This document shows, piece after piece, positions 5,422 through 5,498 of a stretch of 5,498 bases of DNA; the first letter of the stretch is position 1; every line of letters begins with the position of its first letter. A program made the translations under genes and the position numbers. The notes beneath the pieces are model-generated. The model did no database searches. It had not been told where the DNA came from and saw nothing but the letters and a program-made list of their open reading frames with translations. Source of the stretch: Acidimicrobiia bacterium (lineage in GTDB: Bacteria > Actinomycetota > Acidimicrobiia > Acidimicrobiales > Poriferisodalaceae); assembly GCA_026983855.1 (NCBI GenBank), contig JALSTE010000024.1, forward strand, positions 1 to 5,498. The letters are read 5' to 3'.

Positions 5422-5498
5422 ACTCATCGCGGGCGAGCAGGGCCGCCCCCATGGCTCCGGCCCTCTCCCCCAGGGCGGCGGGGACGATGGCGGGATCG
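5408..5498 (-). CDS. C-terminal end of a ROK-family sugar kinase, probably glucokinase (partial)
   Basis: Thirty codons can be read on the minus strand before a TGA at 5410-5408; the rest lies beyond the right edge. The visible tail includes VPAALGERAGAMGAALLARD, which matches the usual end of ROK glucokinases (VPAxLGxxAGxxGAAxLAR). These enzymes phosphorylate glucose to glucose 6-phosphate with ATP in the cytoplasm, and in actinobacteria they are the main glucose-phosphorylating enzyme. The ROK signature and zinc-binding motif are not in the window, so another ROK kinase or a ROK regulator cannot be excluded. A phosphofructokinase and a glycerol kinase nearby make glucokinase reasonable. The last codons (AAS and stop) lie inside the final copy of a 23-bp repeat array that fills the spacer towards alaC. 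Confidence 0.7.
   Translation of the reverse strand, partial: DPAIVPAALGERAGAMGAALLARDEFAAS

Noticed and set aside
5203..5427. 75-codon upstream extension of alaC through the repeats
   Set aside because: AlaC homologues start near MEFRR. The extension is repeat-derived, overlaps the ROK gene end, and its 23/46-bp period shifts frame between copies.

Overview
The window is GC-rich and densely coding, with short intergenic gaps, GTG as well as ATG starts and mostly G/C-ending codons. The 6-phosphofructokinase is of the actinobacterial (group III) type, and two genes carry TANNNT boxes 7-8 nt before the start codon, as expected for leaderless transcripts. Together these suggest a high-GC actinobacterium (Actinomycetota). 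An Acidimicrobiia-like lineage is possible, but the sequence does not prove it.

Layout, left to right. Positions 1-61 are a short 3' flank containing a repeat. Positions 62-1249 (-) encode a secernin-type C69-family Ntn hydrolase. Positions 1313-2344 (-) encode 6-phosphofructokinase, 63 bp upstream of the secernin gene and probably co-transcribed with it. Positions 2345-2450 are a divergent promoter region with two inverted repeats. Positions 2451-3953 (+) encode glycerol kinase (glpK). A 61-bp convergent gap follows, then 4015-5202 (-) encode an AlaC-like alanine/glutamate aminotransferase. Positions 5203-5407 are a 205-bp intergenic region holding an array of five 23-bp repeats. Positions 5408-5498 (-) are the C-terminal end of a ROK-family sugar kinase, probably glucokinase, which runs off the right edge.

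Functionally this is a central-carbon cluster. Glucokinase and phosphofructokinase feed the upper Embden-Meyerhof pathway. Glycerol kinase feeds glycerol-3-phosphate into the triose pool and lipids. AlaC links pyruvate to alanine and glutamate. The secernin-like hydrolase has no known link to these steps.

I see no clear new multi-gene system. The most unusual material is non-coding: a 23/46-bp repeat array whose last copy contains the ROK stop codon, a separate 20-bp direct repeat overlapping the 3' end of the secernin gene, a compact G-quadruplex motif between the phosphofructokinase and secernin genes, and an inverted repeat next to the putative phosphofructokinase -10 box.
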